Shown here: positions 51,509-59,809 of the stretch, piece by piece | Layout of the letters: every line of letters starts with the position of its first letter | How positions within the stretch are numbered: position 1 is the stretch's first letter | Source: Parabacteroides merdae ATCC 43184 | GTDB lineage: Bacteria > Bacteroidota > Bacteroidia > Bacteroidales > Tannerellaceae | NCBI RefSeq assembly: GCF_025151215.1 | Contig: NZ_CP102286.1 | Location: 3,286,001-3,350,000, forward strand | Direction of reading: 5' to 3' | DNA length: 64,000 nt | Translations under genes and position numbers: made by a program | The notes under the pieces: model-generated | The model's input: only the letters and a program-made list of their open reading frames with translations | Databases searched by the model: none | Told to the model about the DNA's origin: nothing

Positions 51509-52909
51509 ATGGAAATACTGAACAACTGGATCAGCGGGATTAACGACCTCCTATGGTCGTATGTTTTAATTATCATGCTGTTAGGATGCGCCTTCCGGTT
51601 CACTTTCAAAACCCGTTTCGTCCAGTTCCGTATGTTCCGGGAGATGATACGTGTGCTCGGCGACTCCGCCAACAAAGCCCATGAAGGTGAAAAGCACATC
51701 TCATCCTTCCAGGCATTCGCCGTATCGCTTGCCAGCCGTGTCGGGACAGGCAACCTGGCGGGAGTAGCCACAGCCATAGCCGTAGGAGGTCCGGGAGCAG
51801 TGTTCTGGATGTGGATCATCGCCCTGTTAGGTTCGGCCAGCGCTTTCGTCGAATCTACACTCGCACAGCTTTACAAACGGAAAGGAAAAGAATCCTTCAT
51901 CGGGGGGCCCGCCTACTATATGCGATACGGATTGGGACTGAACTGGATGGGCATACTGTTCGCCATCTTGATCTCCGTCACCTTCGGTTTCGCGTTCAAC
52001 TCGGTACAAAGCAACACGATTTGCGCCGCCATGCAAGGCTCGTTCGGTTTCGATCCGAGGATCGTAGGCGCGGTACTGACCGTACTGACACTTGCCATTA
52101 TCTTCGGAGGAATCCAGCGAATAGCCAAAGTCAGCAGCGTGATCGTCCCCGTAATGGCATTGGGATACGTGGCGCTCGCCTCGGGGATCGTACTGTTCAA
52201 TATAACGGAACTGCCGGCCGTCATCAAACTGATCGTAAGCAGCGCTTTCGGATGGGAACAGGCGGCAGGCGGTACGATCGGTGCCGCTCTGATGCAAGGG
52301 ATCAAGCGCGGCCTGTTCAGCAACGAGGCAGGTATGGGATCGGCTCCGAACGTAGCGGCCACGGCATCCGTCACACATCCGGTCAAACAGGGATTGATCC
52401 AGACTTTGGGTGTTTTCACCGACACCCTGCTGATCTGTACCTGCACGGCTTTTATCATCCTGTTCAGCGGGGCGCCGTTGGACGGTTCGGTAAACGGGGT
52501 ACAACTGACACAGCATGCCCTGACGCTCGAAGTGGGAAAAGCCGGAGGGATATTCGTTGCCGTAGCGATCTTCCTGTTCGCTTTCAGCAGCATTATCGGG
52601 AACTACTATTACGGGGAAGCGAACATTCGTTTCATCACACCGAAAAAAAGCGTGCTCTATATCTACCGTCTGGCGGTCGGCGGTATGGTGATGTTCGGGG
52701 CGTTAGCAAGTCTGGAACTCGCCTGGAGCCTGGCGGATATCACGATGGCTTTCATGACGATCTGCAACCTGTTCGCCATCTCGTTGCTGAGCAAACAGGC
52801 CTTCCTGCTGCTGCACGATTACATTGCTCAAAAACGTAGCGGGATCAAGAGCCCTGTGTTCGACAAGAACAAGCTGCCGGAACTGAAGGACAAGGCGGAA
52901 TGCTGGTAA
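51509..52909 (+). CDS. Alanine or glycine:sodium symporter (AGCS family)
   Basis: 466 aa from ATG 51509 (MEILNNWISGIND); the earlier ATG lies inside the promoter. About ten or eleven membrane helices. The AGCS signature is GTGNLAGVATAIAVGGPGAVF, seen here in two parts (GTGNLAGVATAIAV and GGPGAVFWMWIIALLG), with FSNEAGMGSAPNVAATASV as the second conserved site. It imports alanine, glycine or a related amino acid with sodium. Confidence 0.95.
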   Translation: MEILNNWISGINDLLWSYVLIIMLLGCAFRFTFKTRFVQFRMFREMIRVLGDSANKAHEGEKHISSFQAFAVSLASRVGTGNLAGVATAIAVGGPGAVFWMWIIALLGSASAFVESTLAQLYKRKGKESFIGGPAYYMRYGLGLNWMGILFAILISVTFGFAFNSVQSNTICAAMQGSFGFDPRIVGAVLTVLTLAIIFGGIQRIAKVSSVIVPVMALGYVALASGIVLFNITELPAVIKLIVSSAFGWEQAAGGTIGAALMQGIKRGLFSNEAGMGSAPNVAATASVTHPVKQGLIQTLGVFTDTLLICTCTAFIILFSGAPLDGSVNGVQLTQHALTLEVGKAGGIFVAVAIFLFAFSSIIGNYYYGEANIRFITPKKSVLYIYRLAVGGMVMFGALASLELAWSLADITMAFMTICNLFAISLLSKQAFLLLHDYIAQKRSGIKSPVFDKNKLPELKDKAECW

Positions 52910-52916
52910 ACGCTTC

Positions 52917-54143
52917 TTATTGGTAGATCAGACTGAACAACCGTTCAGGTGCAAAGATCTCGTTGGCGACCTCTCGTATCTCTCCGGCGGTCAGCTTCTC
53001 CACCTTGGCGAAGACTTCCGGCAGGGTGTCGTAGCGGTTATAATGGAGAAAGCTCTTACCCAGCCCCAAAAACAAGCCTTCCCGATTATCGCCGGAGACG
53101 CCCAATTGTCCGATCACCTGCTTCTTGGCCGCCGCCAACTGGGTCGCGGTCAGCTTCACCTCACGCAGCTTCGCCAGTTCCTTGTAAACAAGCCTGATCG
53201 CCTTCTCCTTGTTCTTCGGATCAGTCCCGAAGTAGATGCTTGCCAGCCCCGTATCGGTATAAGAAGTCACGTTCGATTCGACGTTATAGACAAGCCCGTT
53301 CTTTTCCCGGAGAGAGACATTCAAACGGTTGTTCATGCCCGGCCCTCCCAAGAGGTTATTCAGCAAGAACAACGGCAGGCGTTTCTCATCGTGCATGCTG
53401 TATGCCCGTCCCCCGATCAGCACATGCGCCTGATGGGTATCCTTGTGTATCTGGCGGCTGACGGGAAGGAGCTCGCCGGGTGCCGTCCGGTTACGTGCCG
53501 CCATCGGGAAAGCGATATCCGACAGGGTGCTTTCCGCCATCTGCACGATCTTCTTGAACGGAATCCGGCCCATCGAGAAGAACACCATATTTTCGGGGGC
53601 ATAGAACCGCCTCATAAACGACTTGCCGGACTCGCTGCCGAAACCGAGCAGCGACTGCTCGTCCCCCAAGATGTTATGTCCCAACGCATGTCCGTCGAAC
53701 AGCAAATTCTCGAATTCATCGAAGATCAGTTCCGAAGGGCTGTCCTCGTATGAATTGATTTCGTCCAGGATCACATCCACCTCCTTCTCGATCTCCTGCT
53801 CCGGGAACTGCGAATGGAACACCAGGTCGGACAGCAGTTCGAAAGCCCTCCGGAAATGCTCTTCCATAAAAATAGAATAGACGAAAGTCTCCTCCTTTGT
53901 GGTATAGGCGTTCAGCTCCCCTCCCACATTCTCCATCCGATTCAGGATATGCCAGGACTTACGCTTTTCCGTCCCCTTGAATATCATGTGTTCGACAAAG
54001 TGAGCCAAGCCAAATTCATCCATTTCCTCATCCCGTGTCCCGGCATTCACGGCAAACCCGCAATACGACACCGGGGATGCAGAAGGAAGATGTACGATAC
54101 GCAAACCGTTCGGTAAAATATGTGAGAAGTAATCTTTTTCCAT
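52917..54143 (-). CDS. M16-family zinc metallopeptidase
   Basis: 408 aa from ATG 54143 (MEKDYFSHILPNGL). The frame is open 180 bp further, but a promoter element lies at 54164-54171 and the family homology starts at NGLRIVHL. The inverted zinc motif HFVEH (FGLAHFVEHMIFKGT) and the distal Glu (EEHFRRAFELLSDLVFHSQF, then EKEVDVILDEINSYED) are intact. It has no signal peptide, so it acts in the cytosol or by an unusual route. The C-terminal M16 half (QIHKDTHQAHVLIGGRAYSM) completes one subunit. Confidence 0.93.
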   Translation of the reverse strand: MEKDYFSHILPNGLRIVHLPSASPVSYCGFAVNAGTRDEEMDEFGLAHFVEHMIFKGTEKRKSWHILNRMENVGGELNAYTTKEETFVYSIFMEEHFRRAFELLSDLVFHSQFPEQEIEKEVDVILDEINSYEDSPSELIFDEFENLLFDGHALGHNILGDEQSLLGFGSESGKSFMRRFYAPENMVFFSMGRIPFKKIVQMAESTLSDIAFPMAARNRTAPGELLPVSRQIHKDTHQAHVLIGGRAYSMHDEKRLPLFLLNNLLGGPGMNNRLNVSLREKNGLVYNVESNVTSYTDTGLASIYFGTDPKNKEKAIRLVYKELAKLREVKLTATQLAAAKKQVIGQLGVSGDNREGLFLGLGKSFLHYNRYDTLPEVFAKVEKLTAGEIREVANEIFAPERLFSLIYQ

Positions 54144-54163
54144 GATCCATTCATTAGGAGGCA

Positions 54164-54171
54164 CAAAAGTA
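54164..54171 (-). promoter_or_regulatory. -7 promoter element for the M16 peptidase gene
   Basis: TACTTTTG on the minus strand, 20 bp before the ATG at 54143. Confidence 0.6.
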
Positions 54172-54214
54172 CAAAAATATAGGTCATTCCATGTGCAGGT
54201 ATCATTAAAATAGA

Positions 54215-54222
54215 TACTTTTG
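54215..54222 (+). promoter_or_regulatory. -7 promoter element for the SIS isomerase gene
   Basis: TACTTTTG on the plus strand, 45 bp before the ATG at 54268 and overlapping an earlier ATG at 54220 that it rules out. Confidence 0.6.
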
Positions 54223-54267
54223 CACTTTGTTAAGTTCATAACACCATATAGAATCATTTTAAAGGCT

Positions 54268-54885
54268 ATGATAAACGAAGCAATCTCATCCATTCTGCAA
54301 CAGGAAGCTGAAGCAGTACGCAATATTCCGATAACCGACGGCTATGAAGAGGCTGTGACACTCATTGTGAAACATGTACACGAACTCGGAGGGAATCTGA
54401 TCACCAGCGGTATGGGAAAAGCAGGACAGATCGCCATGAACATCGCGACCACCTTCTGTTCGACCGGCACGCCTGCCTACTTCCTGCATCCCAGCGAAGC
54501 ACAACACGGCGACCTCGGCATCGTCCGCAAGAACGATGTCATGCTGCTCATCTCCAACTCCGGCAAGACACGCGAACTGCTCGAACTGGTGGAGCTGACA
54601 CGCGGTCTCGTACCGGAGATGCAGTTTATCGTTATCACCGGCAACCCCGACAGCCCGCTGGCAGCCGAAGCGACGATCTGCCTGCCGACCGGTGCGCCGA
54701 AAGAAGTGTGTCCTTTAGGCCTCACCCCCACCACATCGACCACGGTCATGACGGTGATAGGCGACCTGTTGGTAGTCGGCACCATGAAACGCATCAACTT
54801 CGGCTATCCCGACTATGCCAAACGGCATCACGGCGGTTACCTGGGTTCGAAAAGCCGCGAACAGTGTAAAACCGTAAACAAATAA
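54268..54885 (+). CDS. kdsD: SIS-only arabinose-5-phosphate isomerase (KdsD type)
   Basis: 205 aa from ATG 54268. A single SIS sugar-isomerase domain carries the KpsF/GutQ signature: ITSGMGKAGQIAMNIATTF, STGTPAYFLHPSEAQHGDLG and LLISNSGKTRELLEL. The CBS pair present in E. coli KdsD is missing; SIS-only versions are known in Bacteroides. It interconverts ribulose-5-phosphate and arabinose-5-phosphate, the first step to Kdo for lipopolysaccharide. The sugar kinase gene starts 5 bp after its stop. Confidence 0.88.
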   Translation: MINEAISSILQQEAEAVRNIPITDGYEEAVTLIVKHVHELGGNLITSGMGKAGQIAMNIATTFCSTGTPAYFLHPSEAQHGDLGIVRKNDVMLLISNSGKTRELLELVELTRGLVPEMQFIVITGNPDSPLAAEATICLPTGAPKEVCPLGLTPTTSTTVMTVIGDLLVVGTMKRINFGYPDYAKRHHGGYLGSKSREQCKTVNK

Positions 54886-54890
54886 AGAGC

Positions 54891-55820
54891 ATGAGGAAGG
54901 TAATCGGCATCGGGGAAACCATTCTCGACATCATCTTCAGGAACAACCGACCCCATACGGCAGTGCCCGGCGGATCGACCTTCAACGGCCTCATCTCGTT
55001 AGGACGCCTGGGTGTACCTGTCTCTTTCATCAGCGAAGTGGGAAACGACCATGTCGGCGACATCATACGCGACTTCATGAAGGAAAACAACATTTCCACC
55101 CGCTACGTCGACCGTTTCCCGGATGGCAAAAGCCCGATTTCGCTCGCGTTCCTGGACAACGACAGCAATGCCGACTACACTTTCTACAAGGATTATCCGA
55201 AGCAACGCCTCGACGTGCCCCTGCCGGAGATCAACGAAGACGACATCTTCATCTACGGCTCCTATTACTCACTGAACCCGGCGCTTAGGGAACGGATGGT
55301 GGAATTTCTCGACTATGCACGCCAGCGCAAGGCGATCCTCTACTACGACCCGAATTTCCGCAAGGCGCACGCCCATGAAGCGATACACCTCGCCCCGACA
55401 TTGCTCGAAAACTTCGAATATGCCGATATCATACGCGGCTCGGACGAGGACTTCCTCAATATCTTCGGGGAGGCCGACAGTGAAAAAGTCTACACCGACC
55501 ATATCCGTTTCTACTGCGACCGTTTCATCACCACTCACGGAGCCGGAGGCGTGAACCTCTACCACGGCGACCTGCGCCTTCATTTCGACTCGCCCTCCAT
55601 CCGCCCGGTCAGTACGATCGGAGCCGGCGACAACTTCAATGCTGGCATCCTCTACGGTCTGTTAAAAAATAATGTCCGTCACCGTGACCTCGCCACCCTC
55701 CCGAAAGAGACATGGGCGAATATCATCCGGTGCGGGATCGATCTGGCAACCGAGGTTTGCCGCAGCTACGACAATTACATTTCTAAAGAATTCGCAACCT
55801 CCTACCTCTCCCAGTCTTAA
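54891..55820 (+). CDS. PfkB-family carbohydrate kinase
   Basis: 309 aa ribokinase-fold enzyme. The first PfkB signature is PGGSTFNGLISLGRLG, the second STIGAGDNFNAGILYGLL with the catalytic Asp in GAGD. It phosphorylates a sugar; 'fructokinase' is the usual label, but the substrate is not fixed by sequence. Cotranscription with the arabinose-5-phosphate isomerase gene suggests a pentose or Kdo-related sugar, which is inference. Confidence 0.92.
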   Translation: MRKVIGIGETILDIIFRNNRPHTAVPGGSTFNGLISLGRLGVPVSFISEVGNDHVGDIIRDFMKENNISTRYVDRFPDGKSPISLAFLDNDSNADYTFYKDYPKQRLDVPLPEINEDDIFIYGSYYSLNPALRERMVEFLDYARQRKAILYYDPNFRKAHAHEAIHLAPTLLENFEYADIIRGSDEDFLNIFGEADSEKVYTDHIRFYCDRFITTHGAGGVNLYHGDLRLHFDSPSIRPVSTIGAGDNFNAGILYGLLKNNVRHRDLATLPKETWANIIRCGIDLATEVCRSYDNYISKEFATSYLSQS

Positions 55821-55869
55821 ATATCATTAACCGGGAAGATAAAGGGGTATAAAGACACGTGTTTTTCAC

Positions 55870-55877
55870 TATCTTTG
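55870..55877 (+). promoter_or_regulatory. -7 promoter element for the phosphatase lipoprotein gene
   Basis: TATCTTTG on the plus strand, 21 bp before ATG 55899 and overlapping an earlier in-frame ATG at 55875. Confidence 0.55.
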
Positions 55878-55898
55878 CTTTGCATGAGTAGTAGAAGT

Positions 55899-56963
55899 AT
55901 GATATTGAAACGGATTCTTTTCTTGTTCACCAGTGTGGCCTTATTGGCAGGATGCAGCTCCGGCAGAGCACCTGAAATTCGTGCCATATGCCTGCGTGAC
56001 GACATCGGCAACTATATTATCAAATGGGAAACAGCCCCCCATACCGACGGGACGATGAAACTTTATGTATCCGACACCCCCAACTCCTTCGACATGTCGC
56101 GACCGTGCAGCTATGCCGACATCAATGACGGGAGAGTGACCTACATCACGAACGACAACATCACCCGCAAATATTTCCTACTGTCTTTCAACGACAAATA
56201 TTACCGCACTGTCGGCGCCCGCTCGGTACAGATGGACAGCGTCCAGAACCTGCGCGACATAGGTGGCTACTTCAGCGAACACGGGAACCGTATGACTGGC
56301 TGGGGCAAGATATTCCGCTCGGGCGAGCTCAAGGCACTTAGCCGCAACGACACGATCCGGCTGGATAACCTGAAGATCAAAACTGTCATCGACCTACGGG
56401 GAGAAGACGAAATAGCCCTCGCTCCGGAAAAATATGCAGGGGCGAACATCATCTCCATCCCGATCCCGGTAAAAGGCAAAGAACAGATCACCCGACGCCT
56501 GGAAGAAGGACGCATACGCAAAGGCGACGGGCTCGTGTATATGCAGGACACCTATATCAGCTATGTGACGGACAACAGCGAACAATTCGGCAAAGCCCTG
56601 AAAGTCTTTCTCGACAAGGACAACTACCCGATCCTCGTGAACTGCTCGATGGGAAAAGACCGTGCCGGCTTCCTGACGGCCATGCTGCTGACAGCCCTCG
56701 ATGTGCCGGAAGAAACGATCATGAAAGACTATATGGCTTCCAACAACCACATAGACCTGCGCAGCCTTGCCTATATGGCACGCAACCTCAATACGGACGC
56801 CCAGGAAACCATCACCGTGCTGCTCGGTGCAAACGAGACATGGCTGGATCTGGCCTTCCATAAAATAAAGAAAGAATATGGTTCGACCGACAAATATCTG
56901 TCGAAAGGATTGCATCTCACGGAAAAAGAGCGCGATACATTAAAAGATATCATACTAAACTAA
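55899..56963 (+). CDS. Tyrosine-protein phosphatase-like lipoprotein
   Basis: 354 aa from ATG 55899 (MILKRILFLFTSVALLAGC), which gives a clean lipoprotein signal; ATGs at 55875 and 55884 are too close to the promoter. Residues about 30-110 are a beta-sandwich, followed by a tyrosine phosphatase domain (VQNLRDIGGYFSEHG, FRSGELKALSRNDT, VIDLRGEDE). The CX5R loop is CSMGKDRAG, with Cys and Arg present, so it should be catalytically competent. Such proteins dephosphorylate phosphotyrosine or phosphoinositides in the envelope. The Lys-Asp pair in the loop is the lipid-phosphatase-like variant. Confidence 0.9.
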   Translation: MILKRILFLFTSVALLAGCSSGRAPEIRAICLRDDIGNYIIKWETAPHTDGTMKLYVSDTPNSFDMSRPCSYADINDGRVTYITNDNITRKYFLLSFNDKYYRTVGARSVQMDSVQNLRDIGGYFSEHGNRMTGWGKIFRSGELKALSRNDTIRLDNLKIKTVIDLRGEDEIALAPEKYAGANIISIPIPVKGKEQITRRLEEGRIRKGDGLVYMQDTYISYVTDNSEQFGKALKVFLDKDNYPILVNCSMGKDRAGFLTAMLLTALDVPEETIMKDYMASNNHIDLRSLAYMARNLNTDAQETITVLLGANETWLDLAFHKIKKEYGSTDKYLSKGLHLTEKERDTLKDIILN

Positions 56964-56984
56964 CCGGTATCCAAATTATTTGCG

Positions 56985-56992
56985 TACCTTTG
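56985..56992 (+). promoter_or_regulatory. -7 promoter element for the helicase gene
   Basis: TACCTTTG on the plus strand, 39 bp before the proposed TTG start at 57032. Confidence 0.55.
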
Positions 56993-57031
56993 TCCCCACT
57001 CTGAATTTATTATATATACATATATCACATT

Positions 57032-58855
57032 TTGAAAACATTTGAAGAATTAGGAGTTGCCGCACCAATACTGAAGGCAATTCAAGAAATGGGCTACGAA
57101 TCGCCCATGCCGGTACAGGAGGAAGTGATTCCTTTCCTACTGGGAGATGACAACGACGTAATTGCATTAGCACAAACAGGTACGGGAAAGACAGCCGCTT
57201 TCGGCCTTCCGATCCTGCAAAAAATCGATGTGACTACATACCACCCCCAAGCACTCGTACTCTGTCCCACTCGTGAGCTATGTTTACAGATCGCCGACGA
57301 CCTGAACGACTACTCCAAGTATATCGACAACCTGAAGGTCCTCCCGGTGTACGGAGGTTCCAGCATCGAGAGCCAGATCAAGACGCTGAAGCGTGGCGTG
57401 CACGTGGTCGTAGCCACTCCGGGACGCCTCCTGGACCTGATGAACCGCAAGACGGTAGACCTCAGCCTGGTGAAGAACGTCATCATGGACGAGGCGGACG
57501 AGATGCTGAACATGGGGTTCACCGACAGCATCAACGCCATCCTCGCCGAAGTGCCGGAGAACCGCAACATGCTGCTCTTCTCGGCCACCATGCCGAAAGA
57601 GATCGCCAACATCACGAAGAAGTACATGAAGAATCCGAAGGAGATCGTGATCGGCAACAAGAACGAAGGAAACAAGAACATCCGCGATATCTATTATATG
57701 GTACAGGCACGCGACAAGTACCTGGCTCTGAAACGCATCGCCGACTTCTACCCGAACATCTACGGCATCGTCTTCTGCCGTACCCGCAAAGAGACGCAGG
57801 AGATCGCCGACAAACTGATACAGGACGGCTACAACGCCGACTCGCTGCACGGCGAACTGAGCCAGGCGCAGCGCGACTACGTGATGCAGAAGTTCCGCGT
57901 CAAAAACATCCAACTCTTAGTTGCTACCGATGTGGCTGCCCGCGGCCTGGATGTGGACGATCTGACACACGTGATCAACTACGGCCTGCCCGATGAAGTG
58001 GAATCCTACACGCACCGCCGTGGCCGTACGGGCCGTGCGGGAAAGACGGGTATCTCCATCTCCATCTGCCACGTGAAGGAGAAAGGCAAAATCCGCGAGA
58101 TCGAAAGGATCATCAACAAGAAATTCGAGAAAGGCGAAATGCCTACCGGACATGCTATCTGCGAAAAGCAGCTTTTCAACCTCGTCGACCAGATCGAAAA
58201 GGTGAAGGTGAACGAGGAGGAGATCGCCTCCCTGATGCCCCAAATCTACCGCAAGTTGGAATGGCTGGACAAGGAAGACATCATCAAACGTGTCGTTTCG
58301 CTCGAATTCAACCGTATGATCGATTACTACAAGGATGCCGACGAGATCCAGCAGGTAGACGAACGTTCCTCTCGCAGCGAACGGGGCGAACGCCGTGCAC
58401 ATGCGGCCGAAGAGGGCTATTCGCGTTTCTTCCTCAACTTCGGCAAGGCCGACGGCCTATATCCGAACCAGCTGATCGAACTGGTCAACAAATGTGTGCC
58501 GGGCAAGGTGCGCATCGGCAAGATCGACCTGCGCGAAAACTTCTCTTTCTTCGAAGTGGAAGAGGGTGAAGCCCAGCGCGTGATGGACAGCATGAACGGG
58601 TTCGAAGTGGACGGACGGCGCATCTCCGTCGAACCTGCACAGGGCAAAAAAGAAGAAGGCGGACGCGGTGGCAAACGCAGTTACGGCGGACGGCGCAGCG
58701 ATGACGGCTACAAAGGCAAACGGGGTTCCAAAGACAGTGGACGCCGGGGTGGAGACCGTTCGGACCGCACCTTCCGCAAAGACGAACGCGACAGCGACCG
58801 CCCGTGGAAACGGACTGCCGCCGCACGCGACGCTCGTAAGAAAAGACGTTTCTAA
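57032..58855 (+). CDS. DEAD-box RNA helicase with DbpA-like RNA-binding domain
   Basis: 607 aa. The start appears to be TTG at 57032: the Q-motif upstream Phe (KTFEELGV) lies four codons in, and the first in-frame ATG is at codon 20, past it. Helicase motifs are complete: Q-motif PMPVQEEVIP, AQTGTGKT, PTREL, DEADEML, SAT (LLFSATMPKEI), ARGLDVDDL and HRRGRTGRAGK. A DbpA-type RNA-binding domain covers about 450-545 (LNFGKADGLYPNQLIEL), and an Arg/Gly-rich tail follows. It remodels ribosomal or structured RNA, as DeaD/CsdA does at low temperature. A strong terminator follows. Confidence 0.94.
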   Translation: MKTFEELGVAAPILKAIQEMGYESPMPVQEEVIPFLLGDDNDVIALAQTGTGKTAAFGLPILQKIDVTTYHPQALVLCPTRELCLQIADDLNDYSKYIDNLKVLPVYGGSSIESQIKTLKRGVHVVVATPGRLLDLMNRKTVDLSLVKNVIMDEADEMLNMGFTDSINAILAEVPENRNMLLFSATMPKEIANITKKYMKNPKEIVIGNKNEGNKNIRDIYYMVQARDKYLALKRIADFYPNIYGIVFCRTRKETQEIADKLIQDGYNADSLHGELSQAQRDYVMQKFRVKNIQLLVATDVAARGLDVDDLTHVINYGLPDEVESYTHRRGRTGRAGKTGISISICHVKEKGKIREIERIINKKFEKGEMPTGHAICEKQLFNLVDQIEKVKVNEEEIASLMPQIYRKLEWLDKEDIIKRVVSLEFNRMIDYYKDADEIQQVDERSSRSERGERRAHAAEEGYSRFFLNFGKADGLYPNQLIELVNKCVPGKVRIGKIDLRENFSFFEVEEGEAQRVMDSMNGFEVDGRRISVEPAQGKKEEGGRGGKRSYGGRRSDDGYKGKRGSKDSGRRGGDRSDRTFRKDERDSDRPWKRTAAARDARKKRRF

Positions 58856-58901
58856 TCCTCCTCCCTCACGCTAACAGAAACAGGAGACCGCAGCATACAT
58901 C

Positions 58902-58941
58902 AGCAACCCCCAGCCGGCAACGACGGGGAGTTGCTGTTTTT
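58902..58941 (+). terminator. Intrinsic terminator of the helicase gene
   Basis: Stem AGCAAC-CCCC paired with GGGG-A-GTTGCT (58902-58911, 58925-58935), followed by GTTTTT at 58936-58941. Confidence 0.8.
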
Positions 58942-59132
58942 GTTTCCGCTTCCCGTCATGTCTCTCTCCGTATCCCCGTACCCCGAGAGTGTCAACAGGG
59001 CTCCCAAACACCCCAACACGACCTCCGAACGGCCCTCCCACAAAGCCAGCAGGCCCAATACCATCAGGTACAAGCGAAGGCAATGCGGGTTGCACAATCG
59101 CTGATGACTGATGATTTGATGATTCATTACTT

Positions 59133-59168
59133 CTTTCCCTTGCCGGGGGATGCCCCGGCAAGGGAAAG
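59133..59168. repeat. Perfect palindrome with 16-bp arms
   Basis: CTTTCCCTTGCCGGGG (59133-59148) and CCCCGGCAAGGGAAAG (59153-59168) flank the loop GATG. The word TTGCCGGGG/CCCCGGCAA recurs before the GH20 gene (61429-61457). Confidence 0.75.
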
Positions 59169-59491
59169 ACATCATTTGTATCTTCATGCCACCATCTTCG
59201 TCAATACGCAAATCGCAGAGGAACGGCGCAATTATCATCCGTTACCGGAATTGTTGCGTAAGTTGTCAGTAACTCACTATATAATAGTGTATTTCGCTAT
59301 TCTTCCCAAGCTCCGATACCACCAATTATGCAGGATGACGAATCGGTAACGTAGCAAAGTCTTAACTTGGTTCAGACTTAACTTTTCCCGTCATCTGGTT
59401 ACAGAAACTATTTTCTCAAAAGCCTATTTCTCAATAACTTTGCTCTACTTTTCCATATCTCGCCGATTATTGCTAACTTTGTTATATAATT

Positions 59492-59779
59492 ATGACGAAT
59501 TTAAACGTACGTTTTTTTGTCATTTTGAAAAAGCCTCCTATCTTATTTATTCCCAATAATATACAAGCAAAAGCAGGACAAAAGCTACCCCTAAAAACAG
59601 GGCAGAAAATGAACTTTCCACCAGTAGATAAAAGACTTTACTATATATATTGTAATCAATTGTTTAGAGACATTTTCCGGCAAGCCCCGACCTGTCCCTT
59701 TTTTGCACTTTTTCCAAAAAGGAGGGTAAACCCCACAGAGGAACTGGAAAAGCCGGATATTTATTCATCCGTCTGCTGA
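59492..59779 (+). CDS. Doubtful small open reading frame
   Basis: 95 codons starting with MTNLNVRFFVILKK, 10 bp after a TAACTTTG promoter-like word. No recognised domain and no clear signal or membrane segment; the composition (Lys, Phe, Pro, Ile and Cys in an AT-rich segment) is what random translation would give. I list it only because the promoter word is well placed. It is more likely not a gene. Confidence 0.15.
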   Translation: MTNLNVRFFVILKKPPILFIPNNIQAKAGQKLPLKTGQKMNFPPVDKRLYYIYCNQLFRDIFRQAPTCPFFALFPKRRVNPTEELEKPDIYSSVC

Positions 59780-59809
59780 AGCAGACAGCAAAAGACAGTG
59801 CTTTATATC

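Larger units (their letters stand above)
58942..59809. other. Gene-free stretch after the helicase gene
   Basis: About 870 bp. It holds a perfect 16-bp-arm palindrome (59133-59168), a small CACTAT/ATAGTG hairpin near 59277, repeated TAACTTTG words (59435, 59474) and one doubtful small open frame (59492-59779). Otherwise I see no gene. Composition falls from GC-rich near the helicase to AT-rich at the right. Confidence 0.6.

Noticed and set aside
51811..52839. 342-codon open frame in another plus frame
   Set aside because: It is an out-of-frame shadow of the AGCS symporter, very rich in Arg and His, with no hydrophobic helices where the true frame has them.
58900..59238. 112-codon minus-strand open frame after the helicase gene
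   Set aside because: It runs through the helicase terminator and the 16-bp palindrome, has no homology signal and no promoter element.
59083..59349. 88-codon open frame across the 59133-59168 palindrome
   Set aside because: It reads straight through a perfect palindrome and shows no domain or promoter; likely chance.
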